A DNA stretch of 64,000 nt from Multivorans sp965232105 (GCA_965232105.1 OZ246956.1:1550001-1614000); one strand, 5' to 3'. Positions 6,909 through 15,275 are shown, counted from the first letter of the stretch. A program made the numbers and translations. Notes: generated by a model from the sequence alone, not told the origin.

Positions 6909-7871
6909 TCAGATGGCTTCCTGGCGCGAGTCGGCAGCAATGGTGAAGAGCCGGTCGGGGTCCTCTTGGAGCCAGCCGAAGAAGGCCTTTGACTGCTTGT
7001 CGATGGCCGCAGCAAAGAGCGTCGGTGAGAGCGGCGGTTCAGCGGCTGCGGCCCACTCGTTCCAGAACTGGTCTAGTGACTGGAAGCCTTCAACCGGTCG
7101 CCCAAGGCGCTCGGCGAACCAGACTTTAGCTGCCGGTGAGGTCTCTAACCACTGCTCCAGGTCGGAAGCGTCGTACGCGCGCACTTCACGCCATTCGTTG
7201 AGCCGTCGCTTCTCGTCCTCCTATTTGGTCTTGCTCGGCCAGTTGTGTGGTGTCACGAACACGAATGCCTGTGCCTGCCTTTCCTCCGGCGGTACTGACT
7301 CTGTTCGGGCTGTGAAGTAGTGGTCCGCTCTGCTGCGGGGTCTGTTGTTGCACGTGAACTCCCACCGTGACGCCCCTTCTGGAACCCATGGAGTCGAGAC
7401 GGCTGACTCGATTCGACCGTCCCAGCCCTCCCGTTCGGCTTGGCCGTAGCCGGGGAAGTCCGCTCTCTTGACGCCGTCGGTCGTGGAGTGCACGAGCCTT
7501 CTGAGAAGGACAGCCAGCTCTTGCCGCGCTTGATGCTCTCCTGCCCAGCGGTCTATCTCGTCCGCTTTGATCGTCGCTACAGAAAGAGGGATCGGTCGCT
7601 GTTCGGCGGCGTTCCGCCGCACGCGGGCGTCATGATTGTCAAAACGGGTCTGCATGTCGTGAATGTGCGCGGGGTCGACTCCGAACTCCCGTTGAAGTCG
7701 CTGAGCCATCTTCGGCGAGAGGCTCGACTTGCCGTTCAGGAATCTGGAGAGAGCGGGGCGACCGATGCCGAGCCGATTGGCGGCTTCGGTGACTGTCGTC
7801 CCCTCGGGAAGGACTTCGCGCTGGACGTAGGTTCCGGGGTGTTCAGGCGTTGCGGTGGGTGTCTGAGCCAT
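6909..7871 (-). pseudogene. HTH (XRE/HigA-like) protein fused to a nuclease-like domain; nonsense mutation and IS truncation
   Basis: From ATG 7871 the protein starts with an XRE-type helix-turn-helix (TVTEAANRLGIGRPALSRFL, LSPKMAQRLQREFG), as in HigA antitoxins. After a linker comes a region seen in defence-type proteins: RADFPGYGQAEREGWDGRIE, TPWVPEGASRWEFTCNN, and QAFVFVTPHNW. The spaced GWDG..E and W-E residues could be a PD-(D/E)xK nuclease core (inference). At 7223-7221 a TAG replaces a Trp codon; the same frame continues with EDEKRRLNEW, VRAYDASDLEQWLE, and ends where TGA of the IS3 terminus supplies a stop. A larger C-terminal part, often an ATPase in such proteins, is gone. Confidence 0.6.
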
Positions 7872-7881
7872 TCTCTTAGGT

Positions 7882-7941
7882 GTAGCGTCTAGAGTGAGCG
7901 GGTGGGGTCGTGCCCTGTTGCGTTGACGACACAAACGCTAC
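7882..7941. promoter_or_regulatory. Inverted repeat in front of the HTH-nuclease gene
   Basis: GTAGCGT (7882-7888) and ACGCTAC (7935-7941) form a 7-bp inverted repeat spaced by 46 nt in the divergent gap before the HTH gene and the DUF420 gene. XRE regulators often bind such pairs of sites upstream of their own gene. Support is positional only; with this spacing chance occurrence is possible. Confidence 0.25.
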
Positions 7942-8066
7942 GCGCGTTCGTTCTGCCTCGCGTCAACCCGGCACAATCCATGCATCCACCCGGCTAAGCT
8001 CATGCCGACTCTGACTTCGTCCCACGGCCACGAGCCGGGTGATTTCTCCGGCCGCTACGACCTCCC

Positions 8067-8477
8067 ATGCACCTTCCCACCCTCAACGCGATTTTGAACG
8101 CCACCGCGGCGACGCTGCTCGTCATCGGCTACGTCCAGATCCGGCGGGGTCGCCGCGAGCGGCACAAGAAGTTCATGTTGGCGGCGCTGGGGTGTTCGGC
8201 GGCCTTCCTGATCTCCTATCTCTACTACCACTACCTGGTCGGTTCGGTTCACTTCGAGGGCGAGGGGACCGTGCGGACCGTCTATCTGGGCATCCTCCTG
8301 ACGCACACGGTGCTCGCGGCCGCGGTGCCGCCGCTGGCGATCATCACGGTCGTTCTGGGCCTTCGGGGCCGGTATGACCGGCACAGGAAGATTGCCCGGT
8401 TCACGCTGCCGATCTGGCTCTACGTGTCCGTGACCGGGGTCGTCGTCTACTGGATGCTGTACCGGATGTCATGGTGA
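8067..8477 (+). CDS. DUF420 membrane protein (YozB/CtaM-like)
   Basis: A 136-residue integral membrane protein with four predicted helices: ATAATLLVIGYVQI, KFMLAALGCSAAFLISYLYYHYL, YLGILLTHTVLAAAVPPLAIITVVLGL and FTLPIWLYVSVTGVVVYWML. Conserved histidines sit at helix ends (RHKKFM, YYHYL, LTHTVL, DRHRKIAR), the DUF420 pattern. Relatives have been linked to cytochrome oxidase assembly or heme-copper metabolism; no oxidase genes are in this window, so the role is inferred from family only. It overlaps the next gene by 7 nt and is probably co-transcribed with it. Confidence 0.8.
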   Translation: MHLPTLNAILNATAATLLVIGYVQIRRGRRERHKKFMLAALGCSAAFLISYLYYHYLVGSVHFEGEGTVRTVYLGILLTHTVLAAAVPPLAIITVVLGLRGRYDRHRKIARFTLPIWLYVSVTGVVVYWMLYRMSW

Positions 8478-11014
8478 GACGGGAAGGGATCGGATCGCGG
8501 CTCTGCGGTCTGCTCCTGGTAGCCGCCTGCGTCGTACCGGCGACGGCGGCCGCCCAGGAGCCGGCCTGGCGGCTCTCCACCTGGAGCGACGAGGAGCGGG
8601 AGTTCTTTCTCGACGGACCCCAGTACCTGCTGGCGCCGGCCGAGCTGGCGCGGGTCCAGAACCTCGATCCGGCCTCCCGGCGGGACTACATCGAGACCTT
8701 TCTAAGCCGCGACCTGATCGCCGAGGGCATCGAGCAACGCCGCAGGCGGGTCCGGCAGGCGGGTGCCCCGTTCTTCGATGTCCGGGCGCAGTTGCTGTTT
8801 CTGCACGGAGAGCCGGACGACGTCGAGCACGTCGACTGCGACCAGACCTTCCGGCCGCTCGAGATCTGGCGCTACGGGCCTGAGGAGGGCGAGCACGAGA
8901 ACCTGGTCCTCTTCCAGCCGAAGCCGAACGAGGCCTTCCAGCTCTGGTTGCCCGAGCTCACGAAACGGGCCCTCTACATGCCCGAGATGGAGTACTGGCT
9001 GGAGCAGTACGAGGAGCTTCGCGGCCTCATCAGAGCCCGCCGTTTCGACCTGCAGGTCTGCGAGGAAGCGCGGCGCGTTGACCGGGTCACGGGTATTCAC
9101 GGCCTGTTCGACTTCCGGCGTCAGCGGCCCACCACGACCAGCGTGCGGGCCTGGTTGACGCCGCCGCAGGATCTCGACGCCTGGGCCGTGGCGGCCGCGG
9201 CCGACCAGGTGCCGGCGCCGCCCACCCTGGAACTCGAGGACCCGATCGTCACCTTCCCGGCGCGGAGCGGCCAGCGGATCCTGACCAGGATCCTCCTTTC
9301 GCTGCCGCCGGGCGCCGCGTTCGAACCCTTCGTGGACGACGCGGGCAGAGAGCAGGTCCGGATCAACGTGCAAGGCGTCATCGAGCAACCGGGCCGGATC
9401 TTCGACGGTTTCCAGGTGCGCTTCCTTTCCGCCACGCCGCCGGCGGACCGGTCGCTGGCGCTGCCGGTGGAGCATCTGCTTCGCCCGGGCTCGGTCGTCC
9501 TGGTGCGTTTCCTGGTGCGGGACGAGATCAGCGGCGCCGTGGCGTACGGGGCGGTCCCGGTCGATGTGCCTTACGCGCCGCAGACGGAGCCGGCGAGTGC
9601 CGAAGAGCGCCGGCGCCTGATCCTGGCCGCGGAGCAGCTGGTGGCCGACCTGCCGGAGACGGCGCTGGCTGCCGACAGCAGCCTGGTGCTGGTGCCGCCC
9701 GAAAGCGACGTCGTGCTGGGGTTGTGGCGGGCCGAGACGCTGGTGTCCGGGCGCGAGATCGTCGCAATGCGTTTCTACGTCGACGGAGTGCTCCAGATCA
9801 CCCGCCGCCGGCCGCCGTTCAGCGCGGAGGTAAGGCTGGCGAAGTACCCTGCCGAACAGGTGGTGCGGGTCGAGGGGCTCGACGAGAACGGCGAGGTCGT
9901 CGGTGCGGACGAGATCGTGCTGAACCAGCAACGCGGCGAGTTGCGGGTGGCGATCAGCGAACCGCGGCGGGGCATTCGGGTGGCGGGAAAGGTGGAAGCC
10001 GCCGCCAACGTCGTCGTGCCCGAGGAGCGCATCGTCCAGGAGGTCGAGTTCCGGGTCGGCGAAGAGGTGCGGACCGTGCTGCGCAGGCCCCCGTGGCGCG
10101 CCGAGATCGAAGTGCCGGCAGCCGGCGCCCAGGAGCTCGTCTACCTCACCGTCGCCGCCACGCTGGACGACGGCAGCCGCGCGGAGGACGTGCGGTTCCT
10201 CAACGCGCCCGAGTTCACCGATTCGGTCGATGTCGACCTGGTCGAGCTCTACACGACGGTGGTCGACAATGCGAATCGGCCGGTGACGAGCCTCGCCGAG
10301 AGCGACTTCACCGTGATCGAAGACGGGCGCCGGCAGGAGCTCGCGAAGTTCGAGCTGGTCGAGGACCTGCCGCTCACCCTGGGCGTGGTGATCGACACCT
10401 CGGGATCGATGGAAACGTCCCTCGGCGAGGCGCGGCGGACGGCGTCGCAGTTCCTGGCCAACCTGATCACGCCGAAGGACCGTTCCTTCGCGGTCGCCTT
10501 CGCCTCTCGTCCGGCGCTGCTGATCGGCCGGACGTCTGATGTCAGCGCGGTCGCGGCTTCGATCGAGAGGTTGCGGGCCGTCGGCAACACCGCGCTCCAC
10601 GATGCGCTGATCACGAGCCTCTACTACTTTCGCGGCGTACGGGGCCGGCGCGCCCTGGTCCTGCTCTCCGACGGCGAAGACACGTCGAGCACGGTCGAGT
10701 TCAAGGATGTCGAGGAGTACGCGCGCCGATCGTCCGTCGCGATCTACACGATCGGGCTCGGCGTCGGCCGCACCCAGATGATCCTGCGCAACAAGCTGAA
10801 CGACCTGGCCAAAGTCACGGGCGGCAGGTCGTTCTTCATCTCCAAGGCCGAGGATCTGGCGCCGGTGTACGACGAGATCGAGCGCGAGCTGCGCTCGCAG
10901 TACCTGCTGGCCTACAACTCGAACCGGACCGGGGGCGGCGACGAGTACCGTCAGGTCGAGGTGAAGGTCAAGGGCCGGTTCAAGGCGCGGACCGTCAGCG
11001 GCTACTACCCATGA
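8471..11014 (+). CDS. Secreted GWxTD-domain plus VWFA-related (acidobacterial type) protein
   Basis: An 847-residue exported protein. It has a signal peptide (residues 1-29, CGLLLVAACVVPATAAAQ). A GWxTD-like domain covers about 35-150: AELARVQNLDPASRRDYIETF, then DVRAQLLFLHGEPDDVE and RPLEIWRYG. Beta-rich segments follow from about 230 to 580. The C-terminal VWFA domain (about 640-840) has an intact metal site: GVVIDTSGSMETSL, GNTALHDAL and LLSDGEDT, and ends RTVSGYYP. This VWFA subtype is widespread in Acidobacteriota and is the best taxonomic marker here. Function is unknown; such proteins are thought to act in adhesion or envelope assembly. The following gene overlaps by 4 nt. Confidence 0.85.
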   Translation: MVRREGIGSRLCGLLLVAACVVPATAAAQEPAWRLSTWSDEEREFFLDGPQYLLAPAELARVQNLDPASRRDYIETFLSRDLIAEGIEQRRRRVRQAGAPFFDVRAQLLFLHGEPDDVEHVDCDQTFRPLEIWRYGPEEGEHENLVLFQPKPNEAFQLWLPELTKRALYMPEMEYWLEQYEELRGLIRARRFDLQVCEEARRVDRVTGIHGLFDFRRQRPTTTSVRAWLTPPQDLDAWAVAAAADQVPAPPTLELEDPIVTFPARSGQRILTRILLSLPPGAAFEPFVDDAGREQVRINVQGVIEQPGRIFDGFQVRFLSATPPADRSLALPVEHLLRPGSVVLVRFLVRDEISGAVAYGAVPVDVPYAPQTEPASAEERRRLILAAEQLVADLPETALAADSSLVLVPPESDVVLGLWRAETLVSGREIVAMRFYVDGVLQITRRRPPFSAEVRLAKYPAEQVVRVEGLDENGEVVGADEIVLNQQRGELRVAISEPRRGIRVAGKVEAAANVVVPEERIVQEVEFRVGEEVRTVLRRPPWRAEIEVPAAGAQELVYLTVAATLDDGSRAEDVRFLNAPEFTDSVDVDLVELYTTVVDNANRPVTSLAESDFTVIEDGRRQELAKFELVEDLPLTLGVVIDTSGSMETSLGEARRTASQFLANLITPKDRSFAVAFASRPALLIGRTSDVSAVAASIERLRAVGNTALHDALITSLYYFRGVRGRRALVLLSDGEDTSSTVEFKDVEEYARRSSVAIYTIGLGVGRTQMILRNKLNDLAKVTGGRSFFISKAEDLAPVYDEIERELRSQYLLAYNSNRTGGGDEYRQVEVKVKGRFKARTVSGYYP

Positions 11015-11685
11015 TCGCCAGGCTGCCGGCGCCGCTGCCGGTGGTGCTTCTTCCTCTGCTGCTCCTGGCCGCGCCAGTGGCGGCTCAGGATGAACCGGGC
11101 GCCCGCGTGGTGTCCTTCGAGCGCCTCAACCGGGTCTACGAGCGCCTGATCGACGACCTGGTTCCGGTGAGCATCGGCCCCGCCGAGGTCATGCTGCGTT
11201 CGCCCGAGCACTCCCTCACCGTGACCCGTCACACGGCGACGCTGCGTCCCCTTGAGGGCGGCGTGTTCGATGTCGCCCTCGAACTGGAGATCGCCGGTTC
11301 GGGCCGCATCGACGCGGATGTCACCATCGGCAGCCTGGAGAGCCGATTGAGCCAGGAACTGACCGTTCCGCGACAGACCCTCTTCCTGGAGGGCGCCGTC
11401 ACGCTGCGGCGAACGGAGGAGGGCTACCGGATCACCACGGAGCGCATGCCGGAAGCGGCTCAGGTGAGGATCGAGAGCGAGTTGGGCACGCAGCTCTTCA
11501 CCGTCTGCCGGCAGATGGCGCTGGTCCTGGTCAGCCTGGACTGCGACGCGATCGAGAGGGCCGTGACCCTGATCCGGGCGCCGCTTCCGGAGGCGGGCGG
11601 CGAGTACCTGATCGGGCTGGAGGACGCGACGGAAGCGGAGCGCGAGGACTTCGATCGCTTCCTGGCCGAAAACCCGAGCCGCTGA
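11011..11685 (+). CDS. Secreted protein of unknown function coupled to the VWFA gene
   Basis: A 224-residue protein with a signal peptide (LPVVLLPLLLLAAPVAAQ, cleavage near residue 25). The mature part looks beta-rich: VMLRSPEHSLTVTRHTATLRPLEGG, FDVALELEIAGSGRIDADVTIG and LFLEGAVTLRRTEEGYRI. Two cysteines (FTVCRQM, SLDCDAI) could form a disulfide. I do not recognise the family. The 4-nt overlap with the VWFA gene implies co-translation, so it is probably a periplasmic or surface partner of that protein. Confidence 0.6.
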   Translation: MIARLPAPLPVVLLPLLLLAAPVAAQDEPGARVVSFERLNRVYERLIDDLVPVSIGPAEVMLRSPEHSLTVTRHTATLRPLEGGVFDVALELEIAGSGRIDADVTIGSLESRLSQELTVPRQTLFLEGAVTLRRTEEGYRITTERMPEAAQVRIESELGTQLFTVCRQMALVLVSLDCDAIERAVTLIRAPLPEAGGEYLIGLEDATEAEREDFDRFLAENPSR

Positions 11686-11804
11686 CCCAGGGAGTCCGAG
11701 CGCTCGGATCGATCCCGAAACGTTCGAGTTCCGGTAGGATTCTCGCCGGCCCGGCTGCCGCCGCTGCCTCCGGCCGTTCACGGCCGCCCAGGAGTTGAAT
11801 ACGC

Positions 11805-12353
11805 ATGGCTACCCGTCGGATGATCTCGCGCCTCTACTACTTCACGATCGAGGATGAGGGCATCCTCGCCGAGTCGTTCGCCGGTCTCGATTCGGAGACC
11901 TTCGCGATCGCGTACAAGGTCGAGGACACGGACGATGTGTTCGTCATGACGAGCGAGACGCGGGACGCCCTCGACCGTGCGGACGTGCCGTACAACCTGC
12001 TCGCGGAGGAGGACGGCTCACGGGTGGCCCTGTACCACTCGCCGCTGTCGCGCGAGGAGTTGTCCGATTTCGAGGATCCGCTCAAGGCGCTCGCGCTCGC
12101 CTACCGGGCGATCGCGATGGCGTGCGTCGGCGTCAACGGCGAATCGGACCTCGGCTTCGACCTGAGCGAGGGGATGAGGAACTACACGTACTTCACCGCG
12201 CCCGCCGGTCACACCTTCATCTGGCGGCTGTTCACGCACCGCGACGAGGCGCGGCAGTTCCTGGACAAGCTGACGATCGGCGACAAGAACGCTCTCGAGT
12301 GGGCCGAGGCGATTCCCATGGAGTCGGTGGTCGAGCTCAAGGGCTTCCACTGA
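11805..12353 (+). CDS. Conserved-looking cytoplasmic protein of unknown function
   Basis: A 182-residue acidic protein without signal peptide or membrane segment, preceded by its own 119-bp gap. It opens with alternating strands (SRLYYFTIEDEGILAESFAGLDSETFAIAYKVE...), which suggests a small alpha/beta domain. A helical middle follows (DPLKALALAYRAIAMACVGV), and the end (TFIWRLFTHRDEARQFLDKL, EAIPMESVVELKGFH) is compact. The composition and third-base GC match neighbouring core genes, so it is a real gene, but I cannot assign a family. Confidence 0.6.
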   Translation: MATRRMISRLYYFTIEDEGILAESFAGLDSETFAIAYKVEDTDDVFVMTSETRDALDRADVPYNLLAEEDGSRVALYHSPLSREELSDFEDPLKALALAYRAIAMACVGVNGESDLGFDLSEGMRNYTYFTAPAGHTFIWRLFTHRDEARQFLDKLTIGDKNALEWAEAIPMESVVELKGFH

Positions 12354-12426
12354 GCCGCGGGACCGCCAGGCCCTCGCGCCGCGGCGTCCGCCGCCTGGCG
12401 CCTTGGGGTGCAAGGGGTTAGCACGC

Positions 12427-13962
12427 TTGCTCGCTTCCGAACTTCCGGCCGGCACCTACACCGTCTCCCAGTTCGCGTGGGAGGTGAAGGGACTCCTGGG
12501 CGACGCCTATCCGGCGGTGTGGATCGCCGGAGAGGTCCAGAGACTCCGGTCGGCTGCCAGAGGTCAGATCTACTTCGAGCTGATCGAGAAGGGACGGGGG
12601 GACCGGGTCCAGGCCAAGCTGGATTGCGTGGTCTGGGGAGATGATCGGCGCCGCGTCGAGACGGCGATGCGCGAGGCGGGCGTCGAACTGGAGGAAGGCG
12701 CCGTTCTGCGTTGCGCCGGCCGGCCCGACTTCTGGCCCGGGGGCGGCAGGTTCCAGTTCGTCGTCGTGGATGTCGATCCCATGTTCTCGCTGGGTGCGCT
12801 CGAGAAGCGGCGCCGCGAGACCCTCCGGGCGCTGGAGGCTGCGGGCCTGGTGGAACTGAACAAGCGGTTGCCGCTGGCGCCGGCGCCACTCGACATCGGC
12901 CTGGTGACCTCCGAGGGAAGCGCGGCCTACCACGATTTCCTCGATACGTTGGGGAGTTCCGGCTTCGGCTTCCGGGTGTCCCTGGTCCACGCCGCGGTTC
13001 AGGGCGCGTCGGCTGAAGCGGAGATAGGTCGAGCCTTCGAGTTGCTGGGTTCCTTCGTTCGCGGGGGCGGCCGGCTCGATGCGGTCGCCCTGATCCGCGG
13101 CGGTGGGTCGCGGACGGATCTGGCGACGTTCGACAGTCGCCGGGTGGCGCGTGCGGTCGCCGAGTCGCCGCGGCCCGTGATCTGCGGCGTGGGGCACCAG
13201 ATCGACGTGTCGATTTCCGACATCGTGGCCCACACGACCTGCAAGACCCCCACGGCGGCGGCCGACTTTCTCGTCAGCCGTGCGGGAGACGCTGCCCGTG
13301 GCGTGGAGGAAACCGCGCGGGAACTCGCGCGGCAGGCGCGCGACATGCTGCGGGTGGCGGAGAATCGCGTTTGGCAGGCGCCCCGCCGCCTCGTGTCGCC
13401 GAGCCGTGCGCTTCTCAGGACGCGAACCTCGGACTGTCGGGGCATGGAGCGTGATCTGGCCCGGTCGGCCGAACGGAGGCTGTCGGCTGCGGAAGGGGCG
13501 GTCCGGGGCGCGGGCCGGACACTGGGACCACGTGCGGAGGCGATGGTGGTTCGTGCCGGGGAGCGCCTGCTCTCGGCGTCGGGGCGGCTGCCTGCGCCGA
13601 GCCGGCGAATCCTGGCAGAAGCGAGGAAGCAGGAGGACGACCGCCGGCAACGGTTGCTGCGCGGAGCGCCCCTCGCTCTGCGGCGGGCAGCGGAGCAGAT
13701 GGCGGCCCACGAGCGGCTATGCGCTCAGCTCTCTCTGGAGCGGACTCTTGCGCGCGGATTCAGTGTGACGCGCCGGGCGGACGGTGGACTCGTGCGGAGC
13801 ACCAGCGACGCTGGACCGGCCACCGAGCTGCGGACCCAGGTCCTGGACGGTTCGATCCGCAGCAGGGTGCCTGGGCGGCCGCCGCGACGACGGGGCCAGC
13901 GCCGTGCTGCAGGCGAGGAACCGCAACAGAGAGACTTGCTGAGCATGGAGGAGGAGACATGA
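12427..13962 (+). CDS. xseA: Exodeoxyribonuclease VII large subunit
   Basis: XseA is the catalytic subunit of exonuclease VII, which degrades single-stranded DNA to oligonucleotides with XseB. The N-terminal OB-fold is clear: YTVSQFAWEVKGLL, AVWIAGEVQRLRSAARGQIYFELIEKG, VVWGDD. The catalytic domain has DIGLVTSEGSAAYHDFLDTL, ALIRGGGSRTDLATFDSRRVARAVAESPRPVICGVGHQID and SDIVAHTTCKTPTAAADFLV, including the conserved GxGH and D-x(n)-T-P-T-A. A long helical C-terminal region follows and ends with LERTLARGFSVTR. The start is either TTG 12427, with AGGGG about 10 nt upstream, or TTG 12403. At about 511 residues it is somewhat long for the family. Confidence 0.9.
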   Translation: MLASELPAGTYTVSQFAWEVKGLLGDAYPAVWIAGEVQRLRSAARGQIYFELIEKGRGDRVQAKLDCVVWGDDRRRVETAMREAGVELEEGAVLRCAGRPDFWPGGGRFQFVVVDVDPMFSLGALEKRRRETLRALEAAGLVELNKRLPLAPAPLDIGLVTSEGSAAYHDFLDTLGSSGFGFRVSLVHAAVQGASAEAEIGRAFELLGSFVRGGGRLDAVALIRGGGSRTDLATFDSRRVARAVAESPRPVICGVGHQIDVSISDIVAHTTCKTPTAAADFLVSRAGDAARGVEETARELARQARDMLRVAENRVWQAPRRLVSPSRALLRTRTSDCRGMERDLARSAERRLSAAEGAVRGAGRTLGPRAEAMVVRAGERLLSASGRLPAPSRRILAEARKQEDDRRQRLLRGAPLALRRAAEQMAAHERLCAQLSLERTLARGFSVTRRADGGLVRSTSDAGPATELRTQVLDGSIRSRVPGRPPRRRGQRRAAGEEPQQRDLLSMEEET

Positions 13963-14330
13963 GCGCAGACGATGGCGGCAGCACGGGCGAACCGGGTTTC
14001 AGCCAGGCGATGGAAGAACTCGAGAGCGTGCTCCGGCGAGTCGAGGGTGACGAAATCGACATCGACCAGTTGGGCAAGGAGCTGGGGCGTGCGGCCACGT
14101 TGCTCGAGATCTGCCGGAGGAAGATCCGTCGGGCCGAGGTCGAGGTTCGACAGATCGTCGAGAAGATTGAAGAGGACGGGCCGAGCGCCGAAGGCGAGGC
14201 GGAGGAACCGGTCTTGCCCGCGGAAGGCGCCGAGTTCGCTCCAGGCGAGGGCGCTGGAACCGGGGGGGACGATCCCTTGCAGGTCCGTCGCGACGACGAA
14301 GACGCCGACGACGACGACAGTCTCTTCTGA
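13959..14330 (+). CDS. xseB: Exodeoxyribonuclease VII small subunit with acidic tail
   Basis: The small exonuclease VII subunit wraps around the XseA helices. FSQAMEELESVLRRVEGDEIDIDQLGKELGRAATLLEICRRKIRRAEVEV is the complete family domain (two helices, residues about 14-65). The chain then continues for about 55 residues as a low-complexity Glu/Gly/Asp tail ending DDEDADDDDSLF, so the protein is 123 residues instead of the usual 70-90. It starts by a 4-nt ATGA overlap with xseA. The acidic tail may be a lineage feature; its role is unknown. Confidence 0.85.
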   Translation: MSADDGGSTGEPGFSQAMEELESVLRRVEGDEIDIDQLGKELGRAATLLEICRRKIRRAEVEVRQIVEKIEEDGPSAEGEAEEPVLPAEGAEFAPGEGAGTGGDDPLQVRRDDEDADDDDSLF

Positions 14331-14366
14331 TGCTGGCTCTTCTGATGTTGACGGACGACCTTCCTG

Positions 14367-15209
14367 ATGTTTGAGCGGCAGCAGACAGGTTCCGTCGTTT
14401 GCCCGGGCTGCGGCCGGTTGGTGGGCGTTCAGGACGAGCGCTGCTGGAACTGCGGCCGCGCGCGGCCCAGCCTGTTCGGCTTTTCCCGGTTGCTGCAGCG
14501 AATCGGCAACGAGGCCGCGTTTTCTACTCTTGTGATCGGCATCTGCGTGGTGATCTTCGTGCTGGAGCTGGCGATGGCGCCGGGCGGTGTCGGCACCCGA
14601 TTGGGGTTCGGTTTTCTTTCGCCCGATTTCGAAGTCGCTATCCGGCTCGGAGCGAGCGGAAGGCCCATCGTCTTCGAGTTCGGGCGCTGGTGGACGATCC
14701 TCAGCGCCGGCTGGCTGCACGGCGGCTTGCTGCACATCGGCTTCAACATGTACTGGGTGCATCAGCTCGGTCCGGCGATGGCTCGGCTCTACGGCACCGG
14801 GCGAGCGGCCATCATCTACCTGGTTTCGTCGGCGCTGGGCTTCCTGGTCACGAGTGCTCTGCCGGTCTTCGCTCCGTGGATGCCGCTGACCCATCACGGC
14901 GTGACCCTGGGCGCGTCAGCCGCGGTGTTCGGTTGGCTGGGCGCGCTGCTCTGTTACTCGCGAAGGACCGGCGGCCGCATGTTCCTGAGGCAGGTGCTGG
15001 GCATGGCCATTCCGCTTGTCCTGTTCGGATTGCTGCTTCCGGGAATCGACAACTGGGCCCACCTCGGCGGTCTGGCGGGCGGCTACCTGATGGCGAGCCT
15101 GTACAGCCCGGACAAGCCGGAGACTCCCGCCGAGGTACTGGCGGCGCTCCTGCTGCTCGTCGTCTCGGTGCTCGCGGTCCCGTTCTCGTTCCTGAGCTGG
15201 TCCTTCTAG
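14367..15209 (+). CDS. Rhomboid intramembrane serine protease with N-terminal zinc ribbon
   Basis: A 280-residue rhomboid protease, cutting membrane proteins within the bilayer. Residues 12-29 form a small zinc ribbon (CPGC...CWNC). The membrane core has the L1 region RWWTILSAGWLHGGLLHIGFNMY (typical WR-like/HxxxHxxxN), the nucleophile in VTLGASAAVFGWLGALL (Ser184 in GxSxxxFG) and the general base His in DNWAHLGGLAGGYL. Seven hydrophobic segments can be traced. The zinc-ribbon fusion is known in some rhomboids and is thought to regulate or anchor them. It follows xseB by 36 nt. Confidence 0.88.
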   Translation: MFERQQTGSVVCPGCGRLVGVQDERCWNCGRARPSLFGFSRLLQRIGNEAAFSTLVIGICVVIFVLELAMAPGGVGTRLGFGFLSPDFEVAIRLGASGRPIVFEFGRWWTILSAGWLHGGLLHIGFNMYWVHQLGPAMARLYGTGRAAIIYLVSSALGFLVTSALPVFAPWMPLTHHGVTLGASAAVFGWLGALLCYSRRTGGRMFLRQVLGMAIPLVLFGLLLPGIDNWAHLGGLAGGYLMASLYSPDKPETPAEVLAALLLLVVSVLAVPFSFLSWSF

Positions 15210-15234
15210 GAGCAGCGCATGGAACGGGCCGCGT

Positions 15235-15250
15235 ACCGGGTGCGCCGGCA
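15235..15250 (+). repeat. Copy of dispersed intergenic repeat
   Basis: ACCGGGTGCGCCGGCA lies 25 nt after the rhomboid stop and matches 14 of 16 bases of the element after mltG (3224-3239). It sits in a short 3' gap, like the other copies. Confidence 0.3.
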
Positions 15251-15275
15251 TCAACTCCAGCGGCCAGTTCCGCGC

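Larger units (their letters stand above)
5578..6911 (-). mobile_element. IS3-family insertion sequence, transposase disabled
   Basis: The element is about 1.33 kb and bounded by terminal inverted repeats TGAGGTGGTCC (5578-5588) and GGACCACCTCA (6901-6911). A further subterminal match, GCTAAGGTGTACTCC, lies on the inner side of both ends. It encodes OrfA and OrfB on the minus strand with the usual frame change between them. The flanks, GCAGC on the left and GATGG on the right, show no target-site duplication, and the genes on the two sides do not belong together. This suggests that adjacent DNA was deleted after insertion or by recombination between two copies. Confidence 0.85.

Noticed and set aside
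6127..7223. TAG recoded as Trp
   Set aside because: Several ordinary genes in the window end at TAG and use TGG for Trp, so a code change is not supported; nonsense mutations in decaying genes are simpler.
8702..10600. A 632-residue open frame on the minus strand opposite the VWFA gene
   Set aside because: It is rich in Arg, His, Gly and Asp, with no domain, and lies wholly opposite a gene with clear domains. In GC-rich DNA such antisense frames are common.
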